A stretch of DNA of 64,000 nucleotides, taken from the NCBI RefSeq assembly GCF_007595705.1, contig NZ_NISY01000003.1, positions 372,001-436,000 on the forward strand, written 5' to 3'. Made by a program: the position numbers and the translations under genes. This DNA is from Streptomyces sp. SAJ15. Lineage in GTDB: Bacteria; Actinomycetota; Actinomycetes; Streptomycetales; Streptomycetaceae. Shown here in pieces: positions 50,101 through 56,813 of this stretch. The notes below the pieces were generated by a model, which saw only the letters and a program-made list of their open reading frames with translations, made no database searches and was not told where the DNA came from. Position 1 is the stretch's first letter; the number at the start of each line of letters is the position of its first letter.

Positions 50101-51029
50101 GCGACCGCTCCACCGGAGACCCGCGCGGTGAGCTTGACGTACTGCGACAGCAGGCCGAGCGGGTTCCGCGGGTCCTCGCGCAGGACCGCCAGCTCCTCGC
50201 CGAGGGCGTAGAAGGGGCGGTACGGGATCTGCAGCTCGCTCCAGTACCCCTCCTGGGTCTGGTCGTCGGCGGGGCGCACGAAGGGGCCGAAGGTGTGGCG
50301 GAGCTCCGTCAGCCGGTGCGCCAGCCGGTCGTCCTGCGAGGTCTCGACCCGGAGCGGCACCACATGGATGCGGATCTCCCGGCCGTCCCGGTGGGACCGG
50401 TCCCGGATGCGGCGGGCGACCTCCGCGCAGCCCTCGGTCGACGGCTCGTTCATGGTCAGCCCGAGGACCACGGTGTCGGGCAGCACCAGCGTGCAGACGT
50501 CGGCCCCGTCGGACAGCCCGGTGCGGCCGTTGATCAGCACGTAGTCGTAGCCGCTGCGCCGGATCCGCTCGCGCAGCTCGGTGAGGAAGCCCAGGCCCTC
50601 CTGCCGGAGGAAGTAGCTCCAGTTGATCCGGGCCATGCGGTTGCGGTACTCGCCGTCGTGGATGCCGGGGCCCAGGTAGTCCAGGCGGCCGCCGCCGGCG
50701 AAGTGCGCGTCGAGCTGGACGGTGAACGGCAGCAGGTTGGCGTGGTCCTCGTACAGCCGGTGCAGCTCGTCGGGGCGGGTGTGGCCGGCCTGGATCGCGA
50801 ACTCGATCAGGATGTCCAGCACCCCACGGCTGGCGGAGAGCCCCTGATCGGTCAGGAACGGCTGGTAGTAGCGGTGCAGACCCGGCGCGTCCAGGTCCCA
50901 GTCGACGGTCAGCACCGACTTGCCCGCGCTGGCCAGGATCCAGGCGGTGTTGGCCACCGCCATGGTGCGCCCGGCGCCGCTCTTGAAGGTGTAGAAGGAG
51001 ATGATCTCGGCGGAGCCGTCGACGGTCAT
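47103..51029 (-). CDS. FxSxx-COOH system TPR protein: NLR-like STAND NTPase
   Basis: 1308 residues with four parts. (1) About 1-310: ParA/MinD-like P-loop fold, IISFYTFKSGAGRTMAVANT then LTVDWDLDAPGLH; Arg21 stands where the Walker Lys is expected. (2) About 330-450: TIR-like fold (VVLLHAPEDQVWADWIREQL). (3) About 490-830: NB-ARC with Walker A LYGMGGVGKSQIALEYA and Walker B LLILDDAADP. (4) About 880-1260: tetratricopeptide-type helical repeats (DHPATMEGALAMAAGLHALG and similar). This matches the TPR protein of the FxsA/FxsB/FxsC systems and resembles immune NLRs. The start ATG overlaps the fxsC stop (ATGA). A signal-dependent oligomerising switch is inferred. Confidence 0.88.
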   Translation of the reverse strand: MTVDGSAEIISFYTFKSGAGRTMAVANTAWILASAGKSVLTVDWDLDAPGLHRYYQPFLTDQGLSASRGVLDILIEFAIQAGHTRPDELHRLYEDHANLLPFTVQLDAHFAGGGRLDYLGPGIHDGEYRNRMARINWSYFLRQEGLGFLTELRERIRRSGYDYVLINGRTGLSDGADVCTLVLPDTVVLGLTMNEPSTEGCAEVARRIRDRSHRDGREIRIHVVPLRVETSQDDRLAHRLTELRHTFGPFVRPADDQTQEGYWSELQIPYRPFYALGEELAVLREDPRNPLGLLSQYVKLTARVSGGAVATFQPTSEQLRRLYNRAYDAARRGAEPETVVLLHAPEDQVWADWIREQLRLIGVRVADRDGAGAPPDEIPEQTDAVVVLLSSHLHGSPDGETATRLAEGAPVGRPRSRRTVGVRVSGARLPTRFAWHDAVNLFGLTAQAATVALLSRFGFPGWGENPPPDAAAGPRFPGRLPEVWNLGLRNSAFTGRAETLSLLRERFGRGVGSPGSAQVLYGMGGVGKSQIALEYAHRFASEYDVVWWVPASDPDNIRTSLTELARELHRASGVPGAPGAGEDLDQLRRDLRLGRPFERWLLILDDAADPRAVRDLLPGTGHGHTLVTSRNSAWNQYAEPARVEEFSPEESLTLMGTRLPTAPEGELARLADALGHLPLAEEQAAAWLQSGSLSVAQFIERVETNVNLLDEGSAPDYPLSFAATYDLAYDRLKKEDPAAAKLLDLCAFLSPDGVSLSVVQSPAMLKLLAAVDERLRDSMRLGTVLTSLDRRALAVVDQSTTTVRVHRIVQTLRRARMGEELRERTRREVLEVLASLAPGDVEGDDLRHDATFTELDRHLLVSGALECDEPVVRRWVVNQVRYRWRRGQWASARDLGLRILADWRERFPAEDAAALRLATQVANAHRSLGEYQRAYELDSATLRAQRAALGRDDPYTLMTARGYAADLRALGHFAEALVEDQGTLLRFRDVFTDEHPDTAMAANNLALSWYFMGSYRDAVQYGQMAFDVSRRLLTDDHPRTWASYANLGRYHRELGDLESSFTHLREARDRLTEIEGGSGHQTLSTLRSLGVSYLRAGDPNAAVPLLRRAHEQSRDQWGDDHPATMEGALAMAAGLHALGRDDEAADYARKALDRYVRVFGDQHPFTDVCRSNLALYLLDGGLPGEAHGYATDAADQLTRTLGHDHPFTLVARMNFNNCRAALGDLEYVPAEDRKIHAECVRRWDRDHPTALMATANLAASGPPEAAAELRTSVEVRGREALGAGHPLTRALTALPYRRLGTDVEISSV

Positions 51030-52537
51030 CCATCACCCCAGATTCCACCGGACCGGTGGGACAACAGCGCGGAGCGCGGCCCGGCCGGGACCGGGGACCA
51101 GGCGTCCCGCTCCCGGGAGCGGCGGGTCGGCCACTCGGCGCGCTCCTCCGGCTCCCGAGCCCCGCGCGGGGGTCTGCCGTCCGGCTCGCCCGGCTCGCTC
51201 CGGCCCTGGCCGCCGGGCCACACGGTGAGCACGTCCGCCATCGCCCCGATCACGGTGTGGGCCAGCCCCTCGGCGCTGCCGACCTCGTGGTGCGGCGCCC
51301 GCAGTCGACAGCCGGCCGCCTGGGCCAGCAGGGCGTCGCGCAACTGCGGGGTGTTCTCCCAGGTCTCCGCGTCGGTACGGGGCAGGACGGCGACCACCCC
51401 GGCGAACGCCGCGCCCCGGGCGGAGAGCCGCTCGCACAGCGCGGACAGCCCCGGATCCCGGCTGGGCCTGGCCTCGCGGGCCAGCCAGGGGTCGACGAGC
51501 AGCAGCACGACCGGCGGGTCGGGGTCGGCGCCCGGCGGCTCCGGGGGCAGCGCCACCGGCTCGGCCGCGCCGCTCTCCGGGGTGAACGGGCAGACCGTCA
51601 CCTCCTCCACCCCGTAGTCCTCCAGGGCCCGTTGGACGACGTCGACGGCGCTCTCCTCGGTGTGCGGCCAGAACGGCTGCCAGTCCTCGGGACTGTCCCC
51701 GTACGGGGCTAACGCGGTGCGTAGGGCCGCCATGCGGGAGCGGGTGCCGGCCAGCAGCAGCAGGGTGACGCGGTGGCGCCTGGCGGCCGTGCCGGGGCCG
51801 CGGTCCGCGCGCGGCCGGCCCGCGGCCCGCGGCAGGTCGTACACCGGCCGCCATTTGGCGCGCGGCGGCCCGGGCGGCGCGGTGGGCGGCGGGTGCGGGG
51901 CCGGAGTGCCGGGGCGCGGGGCGCCGGTCGGGCGGGCCGCGCGGGGAGGCGCCGCCGGGGCGGGGGGCGCGGTGCCCGCGTGGGGATCGAAGCGGAGCGG
52001 GATCGACCGGGCGTCCGCCGTGGACATGGTCGGAAGGTCCGCCTGCGTACCCGTGATCAGCCGGTCGGCCACCAGCCGGACCAGGTCCCGGTACTGCGCC
52101 CAGTGCTCCGGGTCCCGCAGCGTGCCGAACTCGCCCGCCGGATAGCCCTGTCCGCCGCTGGGCAGCAGCGGGCCGGCCTCGGCCACGGACAGGGGCAGCA
52201 CCAGCCCGTCCGGGCGCCAGACGACGCCCACCAGTGCCCGTGGTTCATGGCCGGTCTGCCGGGCGCTGCGGGCCATCCGCTCGCGGAAGACGGACCACTC
52301 ACGGGCGCAGTCCGGGCTGCGCAGGTAGGCGTCGGAGTAGAGCGCCAGCAGCGCGCGGCAGTCCAACGCGGCCGGGTCCGGTTCCGGGACCGGGGCCGGG
52401 CTCTTCAGATGCCCTCGTGAACTCGCCTCGCGCCCCAGGCGGCTGTAGAGTTCGCTCTGAACATCGTAGTGAAACCGCTGGACTTGTCCGCGGTCGCCGG
52501 CTGACGCGGCGTAGCTCGTGAAGAAGAGCGGCCTCAC
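51026..52537 (-). CDS. fxsC: FxsC-like protein with N-terminal TIR-like domain
   Basis: 503 residues. The N-terminal 190 residues follow a TIR fold beginning RPLFFTSYAASAGDRG, with a Cys-Arg-Glu-type LRSPDCAREWSVF segment. A Pro-rich linker follows, then a second Rossmann-like domain (about 265-425; RHRVTLLLLAGTRSRMAALR, VVLLLVDPWLA) typical of FxsC, and a disordered tail. FxsC proteins always accompany FxsB maturases. Whether this TIR hydrolyses NAD is not clear from sequence. GTG 52537 (MRPLFFTSYA) with GGGGGAT upstream; a codon at 52582 would add 15 residues. Coupled to the NLR-like gene by overlap. Confidence 0.85.
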   Translation of the reverse strand: MRPLFFTSYAASAGDRGQVQRFHYDVQSELYSRLGREASSRGHLKSPAPVPEPDPAALDCRALLALYSDAYLRSPDCAREWSVFRERMARSARQTGHEPRALVGVVWRPDGLVLPLSVAEAGPLLPSGGQGYPAGEFGTLRDPEHWAQYRDLVRLVADRLITGTQADLPTMSTADARSIPLRFDPHAGTAPPAPAAPPRAARPTGAPRPGTPAPHPPPTAPPGPPRAKWRPVYDLPRAAGRPRADRGPGTAARRHRVTLLLLAGTRSRMAALRTALAPYGDSPEDWQPFWPHTEESAVDVVQRALEDYGVEEVTVCPFTPESGAAEPVALPPEPPGADPDPPVVLLLVDPWLAREARPSRDPGLSALCERLSARGAAFAGVVAVLPRTDAETWENTPQLRDALLAQAAGCRLRAPHHEVGSAEGLAHTVIGAMADVLTVWPGGQGRSEPGEPDGRPPRGAREPEERAEWPTRRSRERDAWSPVPAGPRSALLSHRSGGIWGDG

Positions 52538-52666
52538 AGCATCCCCCAAGCACCGTCTTCCGTTTCGACAACCGGCCGGCAAGACGTGTTGTTGTGCGAC
52601 GCCGTGTGGTCGGATCGCACAACCCCAATATAGGGAAGGTGACGCGGTCCGTCCCTCAAGAACGCG
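52538..52666 (-). promoter_or_regulatory. fxsB-fxsC spacer with inverted repeat
   Basis: 129 bp. GTTGTGCGA (52591-52599) and TCGCACAAC (52615-52623) form a perfect 9 bp inverted repeat with a 15 bp spacer, 54-86 bp upstream of fxsC. It could be an operator for the fxsC-NLR unit or a weak hairpin. Confidence 0.55.
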
Positions 52667-53881
52667 TCAATCAGCCAAATGACGCAGGGTGTTCCGGATG
52701 TGTGTGATGAGAAGTCCCAGGTCGCGGCAGTAGACCGAGGGATTGTCGAAACCTTGACCGCGTCCGAACCGGTGGGCGCGCAGCCCGCCGCCGCAGATTC
52801 CGGACACCGGACAGGCCCGACAGGTCCGGCACAGCCCGTCGTCGAGGGCCGCGACGGTCTCCTCCAGGGCGAACGCCGCGTCCAGTGAGTGTCGGTGGAT
52901 GTCGAGGCCGGTGGCGGCCGCGCCGTCGGCCACCGCCTTGAGCGAGTCGGTCCACTCGATCGAGCCGTCCGTCTCGATGACGACGGCCGCGGCGGGCGCC
53001 GTCCCGACCGTCTCGCTGTGTCCGGTGCCGCCCCGGCACAGGTCGACCACGGAGTCGAAGAGCCGTACCCGCAGCGGCCGGCCCGCCGCCCACCACCGGT
53101 CGAAGGCCGTCGCCAACCAGCGCCCGTACGGGGCGTCGCCCGCGGCCGCGCCGGCCGGCGGGTGGTCCCAGGTGGCGTGCGGCAACAGGAAGTCGATCAT
53201 CGGCGGGCGGTGGGCGGCCAGCGCGTCGTAGCAGCGCTCGGGGTCGTTGGCCAGGTCGACGGTGCACAGCAGCCCCTCGAACAGCGGGCGGTGTTCGGGC
53301 CGGCGCAGCAGTTCCAGGGCCCGCTCCACCTCGGCGTGGCTGCCCCGGCCGTCGCGGTGTCGGCGGTGCCGGTCGTGGCCCGCGCGGTCGCCGTCCAGGC
53401 TGAGGCCGACCCGGATGTCATGACGGGCCAGCTCGGCCAGCAGCGGGGCGTCGAGCAGCACGCCGTTGCTCTGCACCGTGAACCGCGCCGCCGCCCCGGT
53501 GCCGCGCAGCCGGTCCCGCACCGTCTCCACCAGTCGGGTGACCGGGCCGGCCCCGCCGAGCAGCGGCTCGCCGCCGTGCACGATCACCCGGACCGCGGGC
53601 AGCCGGTGGCGCCGGGCGTGCTCCGCGATCCGCTCGGCGAGCCGGTCCACGGTCCGCGCCGACATGGTGCGCGGCCGGTCCCGCCAGCCGGTGTCCCGCA
53701 GGGCGTAGACGTAGCAGTAGTCGCAGGAGAGGTTGCAGCGGCTGTGCAGCTTCACGACGAACTGGTCGAACGCGCGGGCGCGCGGGAGGCCGTCCGGCGC
53801 CGGGGGCGCCGGCCAGGGTGGGCTCGGGGCGGTGGCCGACTGGAAGGTGGGTGCCTGCCGCCGCGGAGCGGAAGTCTTCAC
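52667..53881 (-). CDS. fxsB: FxsB-family radical SAM/SPASM peptide maturase
   Basis: 404 residues. The radical SAM cluster is Cys49-x3-Cys53-x2-Cys56 (HSRCNLSCDYCYVY), followed by VRVIVHGGEPLLGG. The SPASM region carries Cys351, Cys354, Cys357 and Cys363 for auxiliary Fe-S clusters (LCRTCRACPVSGICGGG). Relatives form cyclophane cross-links in RiPP precursors ending FxSxx-COOH. No separate precursor gene is visible nearby. The N-terminal extension reads APTFQSATAPS, which itself contains an FxS pattern at 13-15. GTG 53881 (MKTSAPRRQ) with GGGGGT upstream. It lies between the EAD1 gene and fxsC on the same strand. Confidence 0.9.
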   Translation of the reverse strand: MKTSAPRRQAPTFQSATAPSPPWPAPPAPDGLPRARAFDQFVVKLHSRCNLSCDYCYVYALRDTGWRDRPRTMSARTVDRLAERIAEHARRHRLPAVRVIVHGGEPLLGGAGPVTRLVETVRDRLRGTGAAARFTVQSNGVLLDAPLLAELARHDIRVGLSLDGDRAGHDRHRRHRDGRGSHAEVERALELLRRPEHRPLFEGLLCTVDLANDPERCYDALAAHRPPMIDFLLPHATWDHPPAGAAAGDAPYGRWLATAFDRWWAAGRPLRVRLFDSVVDLCRGGTGHSETVGTAPAAAVVIETDGSIEWTDSLKAVADGAAATGLDIHRHSLDAAFALEETVAALDDGLCRTCRACPVSGICGGGLRAHRFGRGQGFDNPSVYCRDLGLLITHIRNTLRHLAD

Positions 53882-54071
53882 GTACGGGTACCCCCGATTC
53901 GCCTGAGCCTGACGGCGCCGCCGCGTGGTCGCAATCCCCCCAGTCCACCGTAGCGAGGGCCCCCGGCCCGGTGGAGTCGCTGCTCGGCCAATCCTCGGGG
54001 CCGGTTCGGTCACCTCCGGCGTGCCGAGGGCGGGCCGGCGCCCGGCCCCCCGCTCGCCGTCCAGCCGCCGG
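53882..54071 (-). other. Spacer upstream of fxsB
   Basis: 190 bp between the EAD1-ubiquitin-like gene and fxsB, the place where an fxsA precursor gene would be expected. I read both strands for a peptide ending F-x-S-x-x-stop and saw none. A promoter for fxsB may lie here. Confidence 0.5.
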
Positions 54072-54956
54072 TCACCCCCCGGCGCCGAGGGCGGGCCAGG
54101 TGCCCAACACCCGCACCAGGTCCCCGTCGTCGAGCCCCGCCTCCCGCACCGTCGCCGACGGGTCGAGCTCCTCGTGCCGGCCGTCGGGCAGCACGCGCTC
54201 CACCCGGCGCCCGGTGCGGTCCTCGCCCGGGGCGATCGGCCAGCAGCTGAGCGCCCACACCGCGAGGTCGCCTATCCGGCTGTCGCGCGCCACCTCCAGG
54301 TCGCTGTGGAGCTGCCCGGAGCCGTCCTCCACGGTGAGGGCCACCGTCGCCCGCGCGGGGGCGAGGTCCACCGGCTCGGGCGGCACCACGGGGGCGGGCG
54401 CGGGGGCGGGTACGGACGCGCCGGCGGACGCGAGTTCGACGGCGGGCACGGGGGTCGGCGCGGGCGCCGGTTCGCGGGGCGGCGCGGGGGCGACGACGGG
54501 TACGCGGCCGATGACGGGTGCGGGATCGACGGCGGGCACGGGATCGATGACGGGTACCGGTTCGATGACGGGCACGGGATCGACGACGGGTACCGGTTCG
54601 ACGACGGGGTCCGGCGGTGCCGGAGGCCCCAGGTGGCGCTCGATCAGCCGGCGGAAGACGGGCTGGTAGGGGTACTGGGCGCGGAGGGCGCTCAGCATCC
54701 GGCGGTAGGGGTGCTCGACGACGCCGTTGTCGAGCCTCTCGAAGAGCAGGGTCCACGCCTCGTCCGAGCCGCCGTCGAACGACACGCGAGCGCTTCTGGG
54801 CACCTTCATGGCGGAGAGCAGCAGACGCGCCTCGCCCAGGGTGCTGTAGACCTCCGCCACCGCGCTGAGTAGTTCGTCCCGCTCGGCGTCGGTGATATCG
54901 ACGTCCCCCGGCAGCCGCCGTTCGGAGTCGGACGCGGACAGGTCGTGTGTCGACAT
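54072..54956 (-). CDS. EAD1 - ubiquitin-like domain fusion protein
   Basis: 294 residues. About 18-108 (ITDAERDELLSAVAEVYSTL ... YPYQPVFRRLIERHL) matches the effector-associated domain EAD1 pattern, a death-domain-like adaptor that joins effectors to sensors in bacterial conflict systems. About 95 residues of Val/Pro/Asp repeats follow, encoded by 18 bp DNA repeats. The C-terminal 85 residues (VALTVEDGSGQLHSDLEVA ... RRVERVLPDGRHEELD ... GLDDGDLVRVL) look like a ubiquitin/YukD-type beta-grasp fold, ending in Gly-Gly (PALGAGG). ATG 54956 with GGGGGAGAG upstream. It is the first gene of the leftward series. The function as adaptor or tag is inferred. Confidence 0.78.
   Translation of the reverse strand: MSTHDLSASDSERRLPGDVDITDAERDELLSAVAEVYSTLGEARLLLSAMKVPRSARVSFDGGSDEAWTLLFERLDNGVVEHPYRRMLSALRAQYPYQPVFRRLIERHLGPPAPPDPVVEPVPVVDPVPVIEPVPVIDPVPAVDPAPVIGRVPVVAPAPPREPAPAPTPVPAVELASAGASVPAPAPAPVVPPEPVDLAPARATVALTVEDGSGQLHSDLEVARDSRIGDLAVWALSCWPIAPGEDRTGRRVERVLPDGRHEELDPSATVREAGLDDGDLVRVLGTWPALGAGG
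54539..54610 (-). repeat. 18 bp tandem repeat in EAD1 linker
   Basis: Four units alternating GGGTACCGGTTCGATGAC and GGGCACGGGATCGATGAC-like sequence. They encode the repeated VPVIEP/VPVIDP hexapeptide. Confidence 0.8.
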
Positions 54957-55056
54957 GTGCTCTCCCCCGAAGTCACGCCAGAACCATGGCAATTATGCGT
55001 GTTCTGACATCAAGAGGGCAGGAGAGCTGCCGATTTCTCCTCGGTCGAGCCCCAGT

Positions 55057-55105
55057 GGATCGCGGATCGCGGATCGCGGATCGCGGACCGCGGACCGCGG
55101 ACCGC
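55057..55105. repeat. Heptamer tandem repeat
   Basis: Seven direct 7 bp copies: four of GGATCGC then three of GGACCGC. They lie in the spacer upstream of the EAD1 gene and downstream of the DUF5324 stop. The rest of 54957-55181 shows no gene. Confidence 0.85.
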
Positions 55106-55181
55106 GCGGGCGACCGCTACGCGCGGCCGGGGGCGCGCGTAGCGGTGTGCGCCGCCGTCCGGCGGCGGGTGGTCCGCGCGG

Positions 55182-55907
55182 TCAGCGGTTCTCCTCGCCG
55201 TCGTCGTCGGTCTCCGCCTGCTTGGCCTGGACCTCGGGGTCGAGGGTGGAGTTCGGGCCGCTGCCGTCGACGGAGGAGAACGAGGAGCGGTCGTCCAGCT
55301 CGGTGGCGGCGGACGGCTCGACCAGCCAGTCCGGGTTGGACTGCCGGTCCCACCACTTCCAGGCGCCGTAGGCGCAGCCCGCGACCAGCGCGACCAGCGC
55401 CATCCGCTTGATCATCCGGCCCGTCCGGGCGCGGCGGGCACGCTTCTTGGCGATCTTGTGGATCTCCTCCGGGGTCACCTCGCCGCGCAGCGCGGCGAAG
55501 GCCGCGGCGGAGCGCGAGATGGCCTCTTCTCGGGCGGGTCCGGCCGCCGCCCGGGTCACCGCGACGGCGTGTTCCATCCGCGGGGCGGTGTACTCCGCCG
55601 CGTGTCGGGCGGCCTCGCGGGTGCGCTTGGCGGCGCGGGTGGCGGCGGCGTCGACCTTGGGCGGCAGGGCGCCGCGGGCGTGTTCGATGCGGGGGGCCAG
55701 GTGCGCGTGGTACTGCTCGCCGGCGGCGCACCGGGCCTGGTGGGCGGCGTGGGACACCTTGGGCGCGACGCGCGTACGGGCCTCGTGGGCGTAGTGCGCG
55801 GCGGCGTCCTTGGCTGTGCCGGCGTACGGCGCCACCACCTCCGCAGCGTGCCGGACACTGTCCTTCGCGGTGCCGGTCACGGCGCGCACGCTGTCTTTGC
55901 GGGTCAC
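55182..55907 (-). CDS. DUF5324 family protein
   Basis: 241 residues. The long N-terminal region (1-170) is an Ala/His/Arg-rich helical stretch with repeated AKDSVRHAAE/AKDAAAHYAHE blocks, probably amphipathic or coiled. One membrane helix lies near 176-193 (MALVALVAGCAYGAWKWW). An acidic C-terminal tail follows (DDDGEENR). GTG 55907 with an ideal GAGGAGG is far better than the upstream codon at 56054. It is conserved next to ppiA in streptomycetes and divergent from it. Function unknown. Confidence 0.87.
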   Translation of the reverse strand: MTRKDSVRAVTGTAKDSVRHAAEVVAPYAGTAKDAAAHYAHEARTRVAPKVSHAAHQARCAAGEQYHAHLAPRIEHARGALPPKVDAAATRAAKRTREAARHAAEYTAPRMEHAVAVTRAAAGPAREEAISRSAAAFAALRGEVTPEEIHKIAKKRARRARTGRMIKRMALVALVAGCAYGAWKWWDRQSNPDWLVEPSAATELDDRSSFSSVDGSGPNSTLDPEVQAKQAETDDDGEENR

Positions 55908-56178
55908 GGATCCTCCTCGTCGGTTCCTTGCGTGGCGTACTCGGTGGCGTACTCCGGGTCTGGGGTCTGTACCCCAGGACGTCTGTCCCCAATACGCGAT
56001 GTGTCGTCTTTCCACCCTTTTGAAGATCATGCCTGCTGAGGAGGTATGAGGCATATGTGAATCGGCATCCGGGTCAAGCGGGACTCCGGCGGAGCCCGCG
56101 ACCGGGCCGGCGGCTACTCGTTGTACTCAGGTCCGTGCGAGGATCGAGATGTCCGTGAAGACTGATGGAAGGTAGATC
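55908..56178. promoter_or_regulatory. Divergent DUF5324-ppiA promoter region
   Basis: 271 bp without a gene. It contains a small hairpin (CTGGGG 55960-55965 with CCCCAG 55972-55977) and a repeated GTGGCGTACTC. No confident promoter hexamers. Confidence 0.5.
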
Positions 56179-56712
56179 GTGGCTGAGGAGCTCTACGCCA
56201 CCCTGAAGACCAACCAGGGCGACATCCAGATCCGGCTGCTGCCGAATCACGCGCCCAAGACGGTCCGGAACTTCGTCGAGCTCGCCAAGGGCGAGCGCGA
56301 GTGGATCAACCCGGAGACCGGTGCGAAGACCACGGAGAAGCTGTACGACGGCACGATCTTCCACCGTGTCATCAGCGGCTTCATGATCCAGGGCGGTGAC
56401 CCGCTGGGCAACGGCACCGGTGGCCCCGGCTACAAGTTCGCGGACGAGTTCCACCCGGACCTGGCCTTCACCAAGCCGTACCTGCTGGCCATGGCCAACG
56501 CCGGCCCGGGCACCAACGGCTCGCAGTTCTTCGTCACCGTGGCGCCGACCACCTGGCTGACCGGCAAGCACACCATCTTCGGCGAGGTCGCCGACGAGGC
56601 CAGCAAGAAGGTCGTGGACGCCATCGCGGACGCCCAGACCAACCCGCGCACCGACCGCCCGGTGAACGACATCGTCATCCAGAGCGTCGTCGTGGAGACC
56701 CGCGAGGGCTGA
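56179..56712 (+). CDS. ppiA: Peptidyl-prolyl cis-trans isomerase, cyclophilin type
   Basis: 177-residue cytoplasmic prolyl isomerase. The cyclophilin active-site pattern is complete: FHRVISGFMIQGGDP, ANAGPGTNGSQFFVT and WLTGKHTIFGEV. No signal peptide is present. GTG 56179 with GGAAGG upstream. Orthologue of mycobacterial PpiA (Rv0009), also in the origin region. A composite hairpin follows. Confidence 0.96.
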   Translation: MAEELYATLKTNQGDIQIRLLPNHAPKTVRNFVELAKGEREWINPETGAKTTEKLYDGTIFHRVISGFMIQGGDPLGNGTGGPGYKFADEFHPDLAFTKPYLLAMANAGPGTNGSQFFVTVAPTTWLTGKHTIFGEVADEASKKVVDAIADAQTNPRTDRPVNDIVIQSVVVETREG

Positions 56713-56726
56713 TACGCCCGGTTCGT

Positions 56727-56781
56727 ACGGGAACCCTGTGCCCCGCCCGTCCGTCTTGAGGGCAGGCGGGGCGGTTCCCGT
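56727..56781 (+). terminator. Composite hairpin after ppiA
   Basis: Outer 9 bp stem (56727-56735 with 56773-56781) and inner 7 bp stem CCCCGCC/GGCGGGG (56741-56747 with 56765-56771). Confidence 0.8.
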
Positions 56782-56813
56782 GCGCAGGCAGGAAACGGGG
56801 GACAAGGGGAGAC

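Noticed and set aside
47175..51617. 1480-codon open frame on the plus strand opposite the NLR-like gene
   Set aside because: It is the antisense shadow of the GC-rich real gene; composition is Gly/Arg/Val-biased, with no domain and no ribosome site. The same applies to long frames at 142-2460, 6737-8308, 10754-13654, 34577-37660 and 32913-34910.
53882..55181. Search for an fxsA-type precursor (peptide ending F-x-S-x-x)
   Set aside because: No Phe codon in suitable context before a stop on either strand in the spacers at 52538-52666, 53882-54071 or 54957-55181.
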